NCBI GenBank assembly: GCA_013298595.1 | Contig: JAAFIG010000008.1 | Location: 93,259-157,258, forward strand | Origin: Deinococcales bacterium | Lineage (GTDB): Bacteria > Deinococcota > Deinococci > Deinococcales > JAAFIG01 | Length of the DNA: 64,000 bases | Direction of reading: 5' to 3' | Shown here: positions 41,539 through 50,870 of the stretch, in pieces | Layout: each line of letters starts with the position of its first letter | How positions within the stretch are numbered: the stretch's first letter is position 1 | Notes under the pieces: generated by a model | The model's input: only the letters and a program-made list of their open reading frames with translations | Told to the model about the DNA's origin: nothing | Databases searched by the model: none | Program-made: the position numbers and the translations under genes

Positions 41539-42585
41539 TTACAAACGGGGTTTAGGCAAAGACGTTAGGATTTCGCAACCCGTCGCAGTGACCACCAATA
41601 AATCCTCAATCCGCACACCACCAACACCCTCGAGATAGACCCCTGGTTCGATGGTGACAATATTACCAACCTCGAGTACATCGGTATCTTTGGCACGCTG
41701 CGATAAACTTGGGGCTTCGTGCACCGCTAAGCCAACACCATGCCCAAGGCTGTGGGCGAATTCTTTCTCAAAACCCTGTTTGGTCAGGTAATCCCGAGCA
41801 ATCGTATCGAGTTCCTTACAGCCCACACCTGCTTTGACGTGCGAGATTGCCAGTAAATTAGCCTCGAGCACTGCGTTGTACATTTCACGTAATTGCCGTG
41901 GCACATCACCAATCGGATAAGCCCTTGTGCAATCGGAGTGATACCCATTCAGGGCTGCTCCCCAATCAATGGTGACCAAATCCCCGTTTTGCATGACTCG
42001 AGAACTGGCAGTACCATGTGGCATGGCACTGCGTTCGCCACTAGCAACAATGATTTCAAAAGCGGCGCTGTCCGCACCTCGTTTACGCATTTCAAACTCG
42101 AGTTCCAGTGCAAAATCGCGTTCGCGCACCCCAGCTTGCAGTTTTGGACGCAACGCCTCGAGGGCAGCATCGGCGATTTGGGCAGCTTGACGAATTCCAG
42201 CCACTTCGCTGGCTACTTTGGCTGCGCGGAAGGCTTCGATCAAACCATCAACTGGCTCGAGGGTCGCTGCCAATGCCGCAAGTTCTTGGAATTGCTTGTA
42301 TAGCACCGCGTCAGCTTCAAAACCAATTTTCTTACCTGTGGTGAACTGCTTAGCATGTTCGTACACTTCATCAAATCGAGCGATTTCAAAAGGTACTCGA
42401 GATTCTTCTGTGGCTTGTACGGTGTAACGCGAATCGGTGTACAAAAGTTCCGAGTCTAACATCACCAATAACTTGCCATCTTTTGGCGTGGTAAACCCTG
42501 TTAAATAACGAATATTCTCGGGTTTTGCCACCCATAAACCATCCAAGCCTTTAGCTACTAGCACTTCACGTAATTGTTGCAACAT
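41539..42585 (-). CDS. M24-family Xaa-Pro aminopeptidase-like metallopeptidase
   Basis: 348 residues. N-terminal creatinase-like domain (DGLWVAKPENIRYLTGFT), C-terminal pita-bread fold with the metal ligands in TIDWGAALNGYHSDCTRAY (two Asp), HSLGHGVGLAVHE (His), IVTIEPGVYLEGVGGVRIED (two Glu). It cleaves N-terminal residues before proline. The start at ATG 42585 lies 6 nt after a minus-strand TAGCCT (42592-42597), again leaderless. It is divergent from the oxidoreductase gene. Confidence 0.9.
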   Translation of the reverse strand: MLQQLREVLVAKGLDGLWVAKPENIRYLTGFTTPKDGKLLVMLDSELLYTDSRYTVQATEESRVPFEIARFDEVYEHAKQFTTGKKIGFEADAVLYKQFQELAALAATLEPVDGLIEAFRAAKVASEVAGIRQAAQIADAALEALRPKLQAGVRERDFALELEFEMRKRGADSAAFEIIVASGERSAMPHGTASSRVMQNGDLVTIDWGAALNGYHSDCTRAYPIGDVPRQLREMYNAVLEANLLAISHVKAGVGCKELDTIARDYLTKQGFEKEFAHSLGHGVGLAVHEAPSLSQRAKDTDVLEVGNIVTIEPGVYLEGVGGVRIEDLLVVTATGCEILTSLPKPRL

Positions 42586-42652
42586 AAAACTAGGCTAACA
42601 CAGGATTTGTCAGACTCGAGGTCTATTTGACACCTCCAGAACCAAAACTGAA

Positions 42653-42658
42653 TATACT
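42653..42658 (+). promoter_or_regulatory. -10 box TATACT of the Gfo/Idh gene
   Basis: TATACT lies 5 nt before ATG 42664; TTGACA at 42627-42632 could serve as -35 with a long 20-bp spacer. It fixes the start at ATG 42664 rather than the TTG two codons upstream, which overlaps the box. Confidence 0.6.
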
Positions 42659-42663
42659 TGACC

Positions 42664-43647
42664 ATGAAAACAATTCGTTGGGGCATCTTAGGTACAGGCT
42701 TAATCGCTCAAGCATTCGCCAAGGGATTAAACAATTTACCCGCTACAGAATTGGTTGCTGTTGGCTCGCGCAACCAAGCCAGTGCAGACGCATTTGGCAA
42801 TGAGTTTGCCATTGCTACTCGACATGGCAGTTATCAAGCCCTGGCTCGAGACCCAAATATAGATGTGATTTATGTTTCTTCGCCGCACACCGAACACAAA
42901 GAAAATAGTTTACTGTGCATGAATTATGGTAAAGCTGTACTTTGCGAGAAACCATTTTCACTTAATTTAATGCAAGCCCAAACAATGATTGAGTATGCTC
43001 GAGAGAACAATATTTTTCTGATGGAAGCGATGTGGACACGATTCTTGCCTCATATTAAAAAAATAAAAGAACTGATTGCTGATGGTGCAATTGGCGAACC
43101 GAGAATGCTGCAAGCTGATTTTGGTTTTCGTTTTCCACATCAACCAGAGCATCGGCTTTTGAACCCAGACTTAGGCGGCGGCGCGCTGCTTGACGCTGGT
43201 GTTTATCCTGTTTCGCTGGCTCATTACTTATTTGGCGAACCAAAAGAAATTAAAAGTTTTGCTAATTTTGGTAAAACAGGCGTGGATGAAGAAGTTGCGA
43301 TTACCATGCAGCACGGCAACGGGCAGCTTTCACTCCTTTCGACTTCGCTGACCCTAGATTTGCCACATGAGGCACTGATCCTTGGCACAAAAGGCAGCAT
43401 TCGCATAGATAAGTCATGGTTTACGCCAACATCATTTACCTTGCAACAAACAGGCAAAAACCCAGAAAAATTTGTATTCAACCTCGAGTACGAAGGCTAT
43501 AATTACGAAGCCCTCGAGGTTAATCAGTGCTTACGAAACGGTAAACTCGAGTCTGACATTATGCCTTGGAAAGATACGCTTGCCGTCATGAAAACCCTAG
43601 ATGTTTTGCGCGAACAATGGGGATTAAAATACCCTTCGGAAAACTAG
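42664..43647 (+). CDS. Gfo/Idh/MocA-family oxidoreductase
   Basis: 327 residues, an NAD(P)-dependent dehydrogenase acting on a sugar, inositol or trans-dihydrodiol type substrate. Rossmann start IRWGILGTGLIAQAFAKGL, then VYVSSPHTEHKENSLLCMNYGKAVLCEKPFSLN (the CEKP motif with the catalytic Lys) and GGGALLDAGVYPVSLAHYLFG, with the conserved Asp-x3-Tyr/His region. The substrate is unknown. Its 3' end overlaps the BTAD regulator's 3' end by 4 bp (convergent). Confidence 0.88.
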   Translation: MKTIRWGILGTGLIAQAFAKGLNNLPATELVAVGSRNQASADAFGNEFAIATRHGSYQALARDPNIDVIYVSSPHTEHKENSLLCMNYGKAVLCEKPFSLNLMQAQTMIEYARENNIFLMEAMWTRFLPHIKKIKELIADGAIGEPRMLQADFGFRFPHQPEHRLLNPDLGGGALLDAGVYPVSLAHYLFGEPKEIKSFANFGKTGVDEEVAITMQHGNGQLSLLSTSLTLDLPHEALILGTKGSIRIDKSWFTPTSFTLQQTGKNPEKFVFNLEYEGYNYEALEVNQCLRNGKLESDIMPWKDTLAVMKTLDVLREQWGLKYPSEN

Positions 43648-46478
43648 AGCAAAGCTGATTGCCATTGGTCAAGTGATAACGGGTTACCCAGAATTTGCAG
43701 ATTATCTAGCAAGTTTTGGGTTGTCTGCTTGGTTTCTGCTGATGTACTCGGGTGCTCAAAGACTGTTTGGAGAATTCGACTTGCCAACATAGGATTGCTT
43801 TCAATGTACCATTCTCCTAAGACTTTGAATGCATCTAAAGCTCGAGGAATAAAGTTAAGCTGCAAGGCTAAAGATAGTGCAGTACGAAGCGATTGAGTGA
43901 CAAGATGAGCATTTTTAATAGCAACTCCAAGAGCTGCTAGATTTGTTAATACAGTCACCTCTCCTGCTTGGTCACCAATGATTTTACGAATCTCGAGACT
44001 GGTATTTAAGTGTTCTCGAGCCGATTCAAATTGTTTTAATTTTGTCGCTAGAAAACCAAGATTAGAATGCAGCACTGCGATCGGACGTTGATGCCCCATT
44101 TTCGTAAAAATCTCGAGACACTGCTGATATGTTTCAAAAGCAGCTGTATCTTCATTGAGCACTTCATGTATATTGGCAATGTTATTGAGCACAGTTCCTA
44201 AACCCAGAATATTATTGAGTCGAGCTTGAATTTCTCGAGCTTGAGTGTAATGTACAAGTGCATCTCGGTAGTTTAATTGGCGCTTGGCGACAGCGCCTAA
44301 GAGACTGTAACTTTCAGCAAGATTCGTATCAAGTTGAAAGCAATTTTGTGCCTTTCTGACTGCTTTTTCGGTTTCTAGGAAATTGGCTTGTTCAAAAAAA
44401 ATGAATCCCACGTACAGCCATGCTCGACCTGATTCTTCGGTTAAGTCAACTTGAGCAAGTTGCTTTGCTGAAAGCTCAAGGATTTTGAGTGCATTTGGGT
44501 AGTCACTGGTTACGCGTAAAAAAGAACCTCGCCAAAAATTTGTTCGCCCTTCAAGACTCGAACCGTTTTTGGTAGAGTAACTGGCTAGATAATCCAGTGC
44601 AGTAGAGCCTAATCCACGCATATCCCAATATTGGGCGATGAGCTGTAAATTTTCCTCGAGAGTTTGCTGTTGATATTGCGCCCAATATAAAAACGCAAGA
44701 TGAATATTGGGGCGTTCTAAATCCATAGTTTGAAACGTGGCTGGTTGACGAGAGGATTGTTTCCAATGACGACACAATTCTGCAAAATAGATCGCATGAC
44801 GCTCTTGTAAGTCTAAGTGTATTGCAGAGTTCGTTTGTGCAAATTCTCGAATCATTTCATGGCACGAAAACCGATTTAGCTCATCTCGATGAATTAAACC
44901 TTTGTTCATGAGTGCCAGTAAAGTTGGTAGTTGTGTCTGCCCAACAGCTTGTAATGCCTCGAGCGTTGCACCACCACGAAAAACCGATAATGCCTCGAGT
45001 GCTTGTTTTTCTCGAGGCATTAATTGCGCCCAAGTGCTATGCAGTACCGATTGTAAACTCCGATGGCGTTCGGGAACATCGGTGGTGTCTGTCTCGAGCC
45101 AAAGTTGGCTTTTCTCGAGTTCAGTTAAAATTTGTTGCACACTCAGTATGCGTGTCCAACGAGCCGCTAACTCAATTGCCAGTGGTAAACCCTCGAGTCT
45201 CTGCACAATTTTTGCGACCAGTTCTGGCTCGAGTGATTGTTTGGTTAAGCGCCCAGCAACTTGAGAAAATAAACGCATCGCTTGGTTGGTGGGTATCTCG
45301 AGCGTATTTTTGGGAATTGGTAAGCCCAATAAATCAAGGATTGTTTCATCGCTCATACCTAAGCGAACTCGGCTCGTTACCAAGACTCGTATATGCTCGC
45401 AAGCAGTCAGCAATTGCCCGATAAAGCTTGTTGTCTCGAGTAAGTGCTCCATATTGTCCAGAACAAGTAACATGGCTTTTTCTTTAAGGAAAACTAAGAC
45501 GGTTTGCTCGAGGTTTTTTGCATTTTGACTTGGCGTGTTCAGTGCCGCTGCGATGGCTGTCACAAGTTGGTTCGCGTGACTTAACGCTGTTCCGTCAATA
45601 AAGACTGTGCCATGTGCAAACTCTGGGCGCAATAAGCGAGCTGCCTCGAGGGCTAATCTGGTTTTTCCAGTGCCACCAATGCCAACAACACTGACCAAAC
45701 GATGAATCCCGATGAGCCAAATTTTCAGTTGCTCGAGTTCAGATTCACGACCAATGATTGGCAAAAAACCGTGTGTGATTTCCACGGATGTATGAACAGC
45801 AACTGAGTCGAGTAAAGCAGTTGTGCTGGCATCGGGCAAAGAACCAACTTCGATTTGTAAAAAATTCGAGAAACGCTTAAACACTTTTTCGGCTTCGACA
45901 CGATTTTTTTGTGCTAAATAACAACGCATTAAAGCTTGCGTTGCTGATTCGGATATCGGCTCGAGATGCAATAATTTCTCGAGCCACGCAATGGCAACAC
46001 CATACTCTCTGGTTGATTCAAGTTCGGCTACTCGATGCAAGATAGCTTCGCGCCATAATCCATGTAGGCGTTCTCGTTCAAAATCCAGCCATGCTTCTAA
46101 ACCAGCCAACGCGGGTGGCGTAAACCCCTCGAGCAAACCACCTTTGTATAGTTCGAGCGCCTCGAGCCAATTTTTGTGTTGACAACGGTTTGCAAAATCT
46201 TCGATGTCTGTTTTTATCAAAAAACGGGCACGTTTTGCTTCGACCTCGAGATTTGCTGCCCACGGAAATTGTTTAGCACGATGGAAAATCAACCTGAGGG
46301 CATTGCGAGCCGTTTCGTCGTCGTCTTCTGGGCGAAACAAACAAGCCAGTTCATCTCGAGCCACCCAATCACCGCGCAAAGCCAAATAGACCAGCAGCCA
46401 CGACGGACGGGCTAAAGGCAAAGGCTCTGAAGCGCCATTAAAAAAAACATTTGCTGCTCCAAGTAATTGTAGCTGCAT
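43644..46478 (-). CDS. BTAD/NB-ARC-like/TPR transcriptional regulator (AfsR/SARP type)
   Basis: 944 residues. Residues 1-90 are an OmpR-like winged helix (MQLQLLGAANVFFNG, SWLLVYLALRGDWVARDELACLF). Residues about 95-235 are a bacterial transcriptional-activation (BTAD) domain. A STAND ATPase follows (Walker A GIGGTGKTR near 267, Walker B MLLVLDNME, and GLPLAIELAARW). The C-terminal half is TPR-like helical repeats. Such proteins activate transcription after sensing a ligand through the repeats. A minus-strand TATACT lies 5 nt before the ATG (leaderless). It faces the exported-protein cassette at 46571, with an 11-bp-period direct repeat between, so that cassette is a likely target. Confidence 0.85.
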   Translation of the reverse strand: MQLQLLGAANVFFNGASEPLPLARPSWLLVYLALRGDWVARDELACLFRPEDDDETARNALRLIFHRAKQFPWAANLEVEAKRARFLIKTDIEDFANRCQHKNWLEALELYKGGLLEGFTPPALAGLEAWLDFERERLHGLWREAILHRVAELESTREYGVAIAWLEKLLHLEPISESATQALMRCYLAQKNRVEAEKVFKRFSNFLQIEVGSLPDASTTALLDSVAVHTSVEITHGFLPIIGRESELEQLKIWLIGIHRLVSVVGIGGTGKTRLALEAARLLRPEFAHGTVFIDGTALSHANQLVTAIAAALNTPSQNAKNLEQTVLVFLKEKAMLLVLDNMEHLLETTSFIGQLLTACEHIRVLVTSRVRLGMSDETILDLLGLPIPKNTLEIPTNQAMRLFSQVAGRLTKQSLEPELVAKIVQRLEGLPLAIELAARWTRILSVQQILTELEKSQLWLETDTTDVPERHRSLQSVLHSTWAQLMPREKQALEALSVFRGGATLEALQAVGQTQLPTLLALMNKGLIHRDELNRFSCHEMIREFAQTNSAIHLDLQERHAIYFAELCRHWKQSSRQPATFQTMDLERPNIHLAFLYWAQYQQQTLEENLQLIAQYWDMRGLGSTALDYLASYSTKNGSSLEGRTNFWRGSFLRVTSDYPNALKILELSAKQLAQVDLTEESGRAWLYVGFIFFEQANFLETEKAVRKAQNCFQLDTNLAESYSLLGAVAKRQLNYRDALVHYTQAREIQARLNNILGLGTVLNNIANIHEVLNEDTAAFETYQQCLEIFTKMGHQRPIAVLHSNLGFLATKLKQFESAREHLNTSLEIRKIIGDQAGEVTVLTNLAALGVAIKNAHLVTQSLRTALSLALQLNFIPRALDAFKVLGEWYIESNPMLASRILQTVFEHPSTSAETKQTTQNLLDNLQILGNPLSLDQWQSALL

Positions 46479-46483
46479 ACAAA

Positions 46484-46489
46484 AGTATA
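46484..46489 (-). promoter_or_regulatory. -10 box TATACT of the BTAD regulator gene
   Basis: TATACT read on the minus strand lies 5 nt before the ATG at 46478. The predicted message is leaderless. Confidence 0.55.
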
Positions 46490-46515
46490 GCGTATTTTTT
46501 AAAACCTTTATTGGT

Positions 46516-46536
46516 ATGAAACGCTAATGAAACGCT
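46516..46536 (+). promoter_or_regulatory. 11-bp-period direct repeat, candidate BTAD/SARP operator
   Basis: ATGAAACGCT occurs at 46516-46525 and 46527-46536, one helical turn apart, in the 92-bp gap between the BTAD regulator and the lipoprotein gene, 35 bp before the latter's ATG. SARP-type winged helices bind tandem repeats with 11-bp period next to the -35/-10 region. The match in spacing is seen; the binding is inferred. Confidence 0.5.
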
Positions 46537-46570
46537 GCTTTGGCAAAGTACCTGCCGAAAGGAGCAAATT

Positions 46571-48274
46571 ATGAAAAAGTATTGGATACTCGCCGTGTTA
46601 TTTGTCGCTTTGTTGGCTGCTTGTAACACACCAACGCTACCCGTAGTCATTCAACCTGAGGATGACCCTGTTACCACGGCAATTATAGAAGGTGCACCAG
46701 AAGATGTGACAAACCTATCCACAACAACTGTCTCGAACAAAGCAGTTGTGATCGATGCAGCCTTACTCGCAGCAATTGTCAAAGTAGACCGCAGCACAGG
46801 CGAAGTCATTTTTGAGGAAAGCAAATTGCCAGTTGGACTGTTAGCCGCAGGAGGTAAGCTCGAGGTTGGCAATACCATTGTGGCTCGAGGAACACCAAAG
46901 TTACGGCGCGGTATTTTAAGAAAAATCACGCAAGTGACACGCGAAAACGGTTTTGTTCGGGTCAAAACAACGCAAGGTAAACTGAATGAAGTCTTTAACG
47001 CTGGTGGTTTCCGCGTCAAACGCAAAATGCGTTTAGCCGATGCCGAGTACATTCTTTTACCCAACGGTCAAAAACAACGTTTACAACAAAATACTGGACT
47101 CTCGCCGCAATCTCTTGGTTTTCCTGTGCAAATCAATTTTTGCCCTGTTAATATCGATGGTAATACTGCCACTAAAAATGATCAGGTTTGCGTATCTGGC
47201 AGTGTTAACATCGAACTGGAATTTACTTTTGTGTTTAAGTGTGAAGGGTTTTTGTGTAGCAATCCTTTCCTTGATACCAATGTCAAAGTCATCCAAACAA
47301 CCAATCTTACCGTAACTGGCGAGTTGGGACGTACTATCAATAAACGCGTACCACTTGGCACTGTCTTACTGCCAATTATTGTGATTCCAGTTGCTTTTGT
47401 GCCGCTGACTTTTGTTCCCGAAATTGACCTCGAGGCAAGTTTAGATGGGCAAGTCAGTGTAAATTTTAAATGGAGTGCTAATCAACGCATGGAATTTACT
47501 GCAGGGTTAGCCCTCGAGAATGGCGCTTTTAGAACCTATGATCGTTTTAGTAATGATATTGATACTTCAGGAATTGATGTCAGTGTCAATATGAGTGCTG
47601 AGGCTCGAGTTGAAGCTGAAGCCAGTGTTTTGGTTTTTGGTATTGGTGGTCCAACTGTAACAGCCGGATTATTTGTCAGTTTTGAAGCAGGTTTTCCAAG
47701 GTCTCCAACGTGGTCTTTGCAAGGCGGGTTTGATGTCAGTATTGGCTTAGAGGTCGATATTTTTGGGTTGCTCCAAGCCGATACAAAGCAAGAGATTTTT
47801 GAGAAACGCTATGACCTTGCTGAAGCGCCGAATTCCAAACCGAGTATTATTGTGCAGTCCCCACTGGTGAATGAAGAGATCGAATTAGCGGTCAACACAT
47901 TTTCGAGCGGTCCTAATGCTGGCAAGAAATACATTAAGTTGCCCAAAGCGGATATCAAAACCGATGATGCAGAGGATGGTGAACGGTGTTGTAGTGTCAC
48001 ATGGGATTTTGGTAATACAGCAGATACCTCACCTCCAGGACCTCATATCCTTGAAGATGTCGTCATTATTGGTGGTCCAAATGGTGTTGCCAAAAATCAA
48101 ACAATTACGGTAACGGCAACGGACTCCAGCGGTGGAACAACAACCAAAAGCTGGAATTACAAGTATAGGGAATGTAGCAATTACGTGACCTTCGCTGCCA
48201 CAGGTTTGCGTTCATGTGTAGAACCAATGGATCCTAAATCCTTTGAAGACTTTGGTCCAAGAAGTTTTCCATAA
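46571..48274 (+). CDS. Lipoprotein, beta-rich, with C-terminal PKD-like segment
   Basis: 567 residues with a lipoprotein signal peptide ending LLAAC (lipidated Cys18). The mature part has a segment AIVKVDRSTGEVIF, GNTIVARGTPKLRRGILRKITQVTRENG and alternating hydrophobic strands, in keeping with a surface or cell-wall beta protein. The end holds WDFGNTAD and ITVTATDSSGGTTTKSWNYKY, like an Ig/PKD domain, and paired cysteines (Cys-Cys near 476). A good AAAGGAG precedes the ATG, unlike the leaderless genes nearby. It is the first gene of a four-gene cassette and is probably controlled by the divergent regulator. Function unknown. Confidence 0.75.
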   Translation: MKKYWILAVLFVALLAACNTPTLPVVIQPEDDPVTTAIIEGAPEDVTNLSTTTVSNKAVVIDAALLAAIVKVDRSTGEVIFEESKLPVGLLAAGGKLEVGNTIVARGTPKLRRGILRKITQVTRENGFVRVKTTQGKLNEVFNAGGFRVKRKMRLADAEYILLPNGQKQRLQQNTGLSPQSLGFPVQINFCPVNIDGNTATKNDQVCVSGSVNIELEFTFVFKCEGFLCSNPFLDTNVKVIQTTNLTVTGELGRTINKRVPLGTVLLPIIVIPVAFVPLTFVPEIDLEASLDGQVSVNFKWSANQRMEFTAGLALENGAFRTYDRFSNDIDTSGIDVSVNMSAEARVEAEASVLVFGIGGPTVTAGLFVSFEAGFPRSPTWSLQGGFDVSIGLEVDIFGLLQADTKQEIFEKRYDLAEAPNSKPSIIVQSPLVNEEIELAVNTFSSGPNAGKKYIKLPKADIKTDDAEDGERCCSVTWDFGNTADTSPPGPHILEDVVIIGGPNGVAKNQTITVTATDSSGGTTTKSWNYKYRECSNYVTFAATGLRSCVEPMDPKSFEDFGPRSFP

Positions 48275-48275
48275 G

Positions 48276-48470
48276 ATGCCAGACCTCGAGTATCACTTGA
48301 AAATCATTCCAGCCCAAGCAGGGCAGCCTTGGAGCGCCCTGCTTGAAGGCAACGGTGTTGTGTTGCGATTCTCGAGTTTACTTGAATTAGCGCGTTACCT
48401 CGAGGGTGTGGCACAGCAACAAAAAGCGGTTGAAATTAATCCGATTATTAAAAAGGAAGTGCGGTTATGA
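48276..48470 (+). CDS. Small protein of unknown function in exported-protein cassette
   Basis: 64 residues from ATG 48276, which follows the lipoprotein stop by 1 bp; an in-frame ATG at 48243 lies inside the lipoprotein gene. No signal peptide. It reads as one short alpha/beta unit (YHLKIIPAQAGQPWSALLEGNGVVLRFSSLLELARYLEGV), similar in build to small partner or HicB-like folds, but not recognised. It overlaps the next gene by 4 bp (ATGA). Its conserved place between secreted products suggests a cytoplasmic partner or regulator. Confidence 0.6.
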   Translation: MPDLEYHLKIIPAQAGQPWSALLEGNGVVLRFSSLLELARYLEGVAQQQKAVEINPIIKKEVRL

Positions 48471-49009
48471 AAAAATATGGATTTCTTTTAGTTTGCTTGT
48501 TGCCAATTGCTTTGGCACAAACAAATTACCCTGAAACCGTTACTCGGCTGATTGCTGTTGAACGCGGCAAAACAGTTGTTATAGACAGTAAGCTCGAGAC
48601 AGGTATCGAAATGCCAGATTTAAGTTGGGCATGGCGTTCAGACATGGCTTGTTTTGTGCAATTACAAGCTTGGAAATTTGAAAACAAACACAAGTTATTT
48701 GCTATTCCAACCAAGTTCTCTGGTATTGGCGAAATCACGGTGCGAGTGATTCCAAAAGATCCTGAAATCAATCTTAGCCTCTGGTACTACATGGCTGGAG
48801 CAACAGATTACCGATTGCCGCCAAAGGTCTCGAGTATGCGTGCCTGTGAAGCAGATTTTAAATGGGATCGCCCATTCAAAGGTCAAACCCAAGACCATAC
48901 CCGCTGGGTTTCAACAGGAGCTAAAGGTAACGAAAATGTGGTGATTGGTGTCAGTGCACCAAAAGATGTGACCGCTGCAGACTTTAGACTCGAGGTTACT
49001 GTTAGATGA
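48467..49009 (+). CDS. Exported protein of unknown function
   Basis: 180 residues with a Sec signal peptide (MKKYGFLLVCLLPIALAQ, cleavage near 18). The mature part is probably a beta sandwich (GKTVVIDSKLETG, IGEITVRVIPKDPEI, LSLWYYMAGATDYRLPP), with two cysteines that could pair. No family recognised. Coupled by 4-bp overlaps to both neighbours, so the products are made in fixed proportion and may form one envelope complex. Confidence 0.72.
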   Translation: MKKYGFLLVCLLPIALAQTNYPETVTRLIAVERGKTVVIDSKLETGIEMPDLSWAWRSDMACFVQLQAWKFENKHKLFAIPTKFSGIGEITVRVIPKDPEINLSLWYYMAGATDYRLPPKVSSMRACEADFKWDRPFKGQTQDHTRWVSTGAKGNENVVIGVSAPKDVTAADFRLEVTVR

Positions 49010-49578
49010 AATACCTTTTAGCCGTTTTGCTTATCTCGAGCTTGGTTTTAGCTGAAAACACATTCATGCGCTCATTACGAATAGAATGGTTAAAGGCAGG
49101 AAGTATCAACAGTATGTCGGCAGCACAAACCATGACCATTTCAGGTGCTAAAGCAGCCTATCGGTACAGTATTGGCTTAGTTGGCAATCAAAAAAACGTA
49201 ATCCCATTTGGCTATTCAATGGTTGCCAATACAGATGCTCGAGTCGCCAACAGCATTGGGTTCTCATATCAAGGTAAACCAAAGGTATTTAATGAATTTG
49301 CTACTGCCACAGGTTGGCTATTTGGAGCATTAGCAGGAACGTGTTTAGGTGCTACTGAAGTTATAGGAAGACCCATGACAGATTTTTTAATGGAAACATT
49401 ATCTAAAGCAGGACAATCTGGGAAACTCACCACAGCTCAAAAACAATTTGGTGTGTTCAATATGTATATGGGTAACGTTCTTGTGACACAACCCAAAATT
49501 AGTTACAGTATCGTCATCTCGAGAACAGGTGTGGTCGGACAAGGCGGTTGGCTCGAGTATTGCAATCCTAAACAATGA
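49006..49578 (+). CDS. Exported protein of unknown function
   Basis: 190 residues with a Sec signal peptide (KYLLAVLLISSLVLAE, cleavage near 17). The mature part contains SLRIEWLKAGSINSMSAAQTM, a Gly/Ala-rich segment near 105-118 (ATGWLFGALAGTCLGATEV), two cysteines and a polar end. It overlaps the preceding gene by 4 bp and ends 2 bp before the convergent RicT gene, with no room for a terminator between. No family recognised. Confidence 0.72.
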   Translation: MKYLLAVLLISSLVLAENTFMRSLRIEWLKAGSINSMSAAQTMTISGAKAAYRYSIGLVGNQKNVIPFGYSMVANTDARVANSIGFSYQGKPKVFNEFATATGWLFGALAGTCLGATEVIGRPMTDFLMETLSKAGQSGKLTTAQKQFGVFNMYMGNVLVTQPKISYSIVISRTGVVGQGGWLEYCNPKQ

Positions 49579-49580
49579 TT

Positions 49581-50372
49581 TTATCGCACTGCTTTGATTT
49601 GTTCTTTGGCAATTTCAAACCATGCCCCTTCATCAGACTTGACTTCAACTGTCTGCTTGAGGGGGTTTATTTTCATGACTTTGCCGCATTGAGTTTCGTC
49701 TTCGCTGCTGCATACTTTGGCACCTTTGCGTGGCAAGCCTTTGAGTAAATCTAAGTACATCTCGTGTTCGTATTGCAAGCAGCAGAGTAACCGCCCGCAA
49801 GGACCAGAAATTTTTTCTGGGTTCAGTGGTAATTGCTGATCTCTCGACATACGAATGGTGACTGGCGTAAATTCTTGTAAATGGTGGCTCGAGCAATTTT
49901 CTCGCCCACACACGCCAAGTACGCCAAGAATTCGAGCTTGATCGCGTGCTCCAACGGCATGAAAATGAATATGGGCAGAGGTGCGGTTGTTTAGGTCTTG
50001 GATTAATTGGCGCAACTCTTGTTTTTCTTCGCTCGAGTACGAAACAGTTAAGTTGCTGCCATCCAACGTAAACTCGAGTGTGACCACTTTGATTGGTAAG
50101 CGGTAATCGCGTACTTTGGCGCGTAGAAACCATTTTAAGTCGTTGGCATCTGCGCTTAATTTATCCCAGCGTTGCACATCTTCGGGGGTTGCTACGCGTA
50201 AGATTTCGCCGCCAACATGCTCGGAATTGCCTCGAGCTGTATCGCGCACAGTTGCAACTTCTAAGCCTCGGCGTGAATTGACCACCACTCGAGTGTTCAG
50301 TTCAAACTCGAGATCGGTTTTGAATGGATATAGCTTTGGACCATTATCAAAGCGAATAGACTGCGTAGGCAT
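49581..50372 (-). CDS. ricT: PSP1-domain protein, RicT/YaaT-like
   Basis: 263 residues. The PSP1 C-terminal domain is clear (VTLEFTLDGSNLTVSYSSEEKQELRQLIQDLN, then a Cys-rich region CGRENCSSHHL and SGPCGRLLCCLQYEHEMY). In Bacillus, RicT works with RicA and RicF as an Fe-S complex that promotes RNA maturation by RNase Y; the cysteines for cluster binding are kept here. In bacteria of this type the partner proteins are often absent. The ATG at 50372 lies 9 nt after a minus-strand TAGACT (50382-50387). Confidence 0.88.
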   Translation of the reverse strand: MPTQSIRFDNGPKLYPFKTDLEFELNTRVVVNSRRGLEVATVRDTARGNSEHVGGEILRVATPEDVQRWDKLSADANDLKWFLRAKVRDYRLPIKVVTLEFTLDGSNLTVSYSSEEKQELRQLIQDLNNRTSAHIHFHAVGARDQARILGVLGVCGRENCSSHHLQEFTPVTIRMSRDQQLPLNPEKISGPCGRLLCCLQYEHEMYLDLLKGLPRKGAKVCSSEDETQCGKVMKINPLKQTVEVKSDEGAWFEIAKEQIKAVR

Positions 50373-50421
50373 AATGGCGTTAGTCTAAGGCAAAAAGGTG
50401 AAAGGTTAAAGGGTTAAGTTG

Positions 50422-50805
50422 TTAATCTTGAACTGGGAATACTTTGCGGTTCATGACAAAGGCAAAACACCACAATGCAATGCCAAAAACGGGTAGTAGC
50501 CATTTGATTTCCATTTGTACGATATGGGCAACCAATGCCAGCAATAAATCGAATAAGAAACCTGCAAATGCAAAGTCTTTTAAGGTTCGGGATTTATTCC
50601 AAAAAATGGCTATCAAACCTAAGAATTTGGCAAGGCTGTTGAAAAACACCGACCAATTGGGGAATCCTAAGTGTGTGTATTCCTCATAAGATGCGTTGAG
50701 GTCGCCAAGTCCTAAGATGATTGAACCAGCAAACAACAACGTAAATAAGCCTGTGGCAAGCCAGTAGAGACGAACAGTAGCGGGTGAACCTGGGATATTG
50801 AACAT
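50422..50805 (-). CDS. DoxX-like small membrane protein
   Basis: 127 residues with four predicted spans (WLATGLFTLLFAGSIILGLG, then FFNSLAKFLGLIAIFW, AFAGFLFDLLLALVAHIV and LLPVFGIALWCFAFVM), matching the DoxX_2 family. A TAGGAGT Shine-Dalgarno precedes the ATG at 50805. It is divergent from the TetR gene across a double operator, so it is the probable target of that repressor. Members are often induced by organic solvents or oxidative stress; the actual job is unknown. Confidence 0.75.
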   Translation of the reverse strand: MFNIPGSPATVRLYWLATGLFTLLFAGSIILGLGDLNASYEEYTHLGFPNWSVFFNSLAKFLGLIAIFWNKSRTLKDFAFAGFLFDLLLALVAHIVQMEIKWLLPVFGIALWCFAFVMNRKVFPVQD

Positions 50806-50870
50806 GGTATGACTCCTAAAACTTGAGTGAATTGCTTATTAAAAATACGTATGAGGAAGGTTTTTTCTAA

